64,000 bases of DNA from Atopobium sp. oral taxon 416 (GTDB taxonomy: Bacteria > Actinomycetota > Coriobacteriia > Coriobacteriales > Atopobiaceae): assembly GCF_018128285.1 (NCBI RefSeq), contig NZ_CP072380.1:2294001-2358000 (forward strand), read 5' to 3'. A program made the position numbers and the translations under genes. Shown piece by piece: positions 63,940 to 64,000 of this stretch. Below the pieces are notes generated by a model that worked only from the letters and a program-made list of their open reading frames with translations, did no database searches and was not told the DNA's origin. How positions within the stretch are numbered: position 1 is the stretch's first letter; the number at the start of each line of letters is the position of its first letter.

Positions 63940-64000
63940 ATGAGATTACGCGATGCTGAGAACTACCTTATAGGCTTGGATATGGGCACCGGCTCAGTTG
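63940..64000 (+). CDS. cas9: Cas9 endonuclease, first 20 codons (runs off right edge)
   Basis: ATG 63940 is preceded by GGAGGA at 7 nt. The product begins MRLRDAENYLIGLDMGTGSV, the RuvC-I motif with the catalytic Asp (GLDxGTxSVGWA in known Cas9 proteins). The motif's position within the first ~15 residues is typical of Cas9. With a tracrRNA-like gene next door, a type II CRISPR-Cas locus is nearly certain, but the subtype (II-A or II-C) needs the rest of the sequence. Confidence 0.85.
   Translation, partial: MRLRDAENYLIGLDMGTGSV

Noticed and set aside
63368-64000. CRISPR array in this window
   Set aside because: No regularly spaced direct repeats are visible; the array, if any, must be outside.

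Overview
The window looks like a chromosome segment of a fermentative, host-associated member of the Coriobacteriia (Actinomycetota), probably near Atopobiaceae/Coriobacteriaceae. The reasons are the protein style (a GlnR-like regulator, polar amino-acid ABC systems with RR/RK lipoprotein signals, PEP carboxylase, a cysteine-rich [FeFe]-hydrogenase-like protein and an NRAMP-related transporter next to an MgtE-like protein), moderate-to-high GC and strong purine-rich ribosome binding sites. The species cannot be named from sequence reading alone.

Layout. 1-2.6 kb: N-terminus of a copper ATPase (copA) and a CsoR repressor, each preceded by a CCCC/GGGG palindrome, then a DUF2130 coiled-coil protein. 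2.7-11.1 kb: HtrA protease and a nitrogen block (GlnR-like regulator, amino-acid ABC transporter with two binding proteins, glutamine synthetase). 11.3-21.9 kb: FeoB-associated peptide, gpmA, a glyoxalase-like gene broken by a small transposon, manA, an AraC regulator, feoA-feoA-feoB and ppc. 22-63 kb: housekeeping genes (aspS, gph, hydrogenase-like gene, rluA-type gene, eda/kdgK/gntR, hisS, ilvE, threonine-aldolase-like gene, EamA exporter, ldh, DUF47/pit, flavoprotein, TPR protein, Nudix, ABC-F, MgtE-like/NRAMP) interrupted by mostly decayed insertion sequences: IS30 (two), ISL3 (three), IS1595, IS1634, IS110, two TnpB remnants and two copies of a ~218-bp MITE.

57.2-60.7 kb holds the best self-contained system. 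A sigma70-type promoter, a 20-codon leader peptide with three consecutive Trp codons and an overlapping terminator/antiterminator precede an operon for a TrpP-like S component, a fused double EcfA ATPase and EcfT. This reads as a dedicated ECF tryptophan importer controlled by ribosome-mediated attenuation.

63.7-64.0 kb: the right edge enters a type II CRISPR-Cas locus. The first 20 codons of cas9 (RuvC-I motif) are visible, and a tracrRNA-like gene lies divergently just upstream. No CRISPR array is inside the window.

How the parts work together: metal homeostasis is prominent (Cu: CopA/CsoR; Fe: FeoA/FeoB; Mg/Mn: MgtE-like/NRAMP; phosphate: Pit/DUF47). Carbon flow runs through KDG kinase/aldolase, phosphoglycerate mutase, PEP carboxylase and lactate dehydrogenase, with a possible hydrogenase. 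Nitrogen is handled by glutamine synthetase and amino-acid importers. All calls come from reading the sequence; no database search was run.
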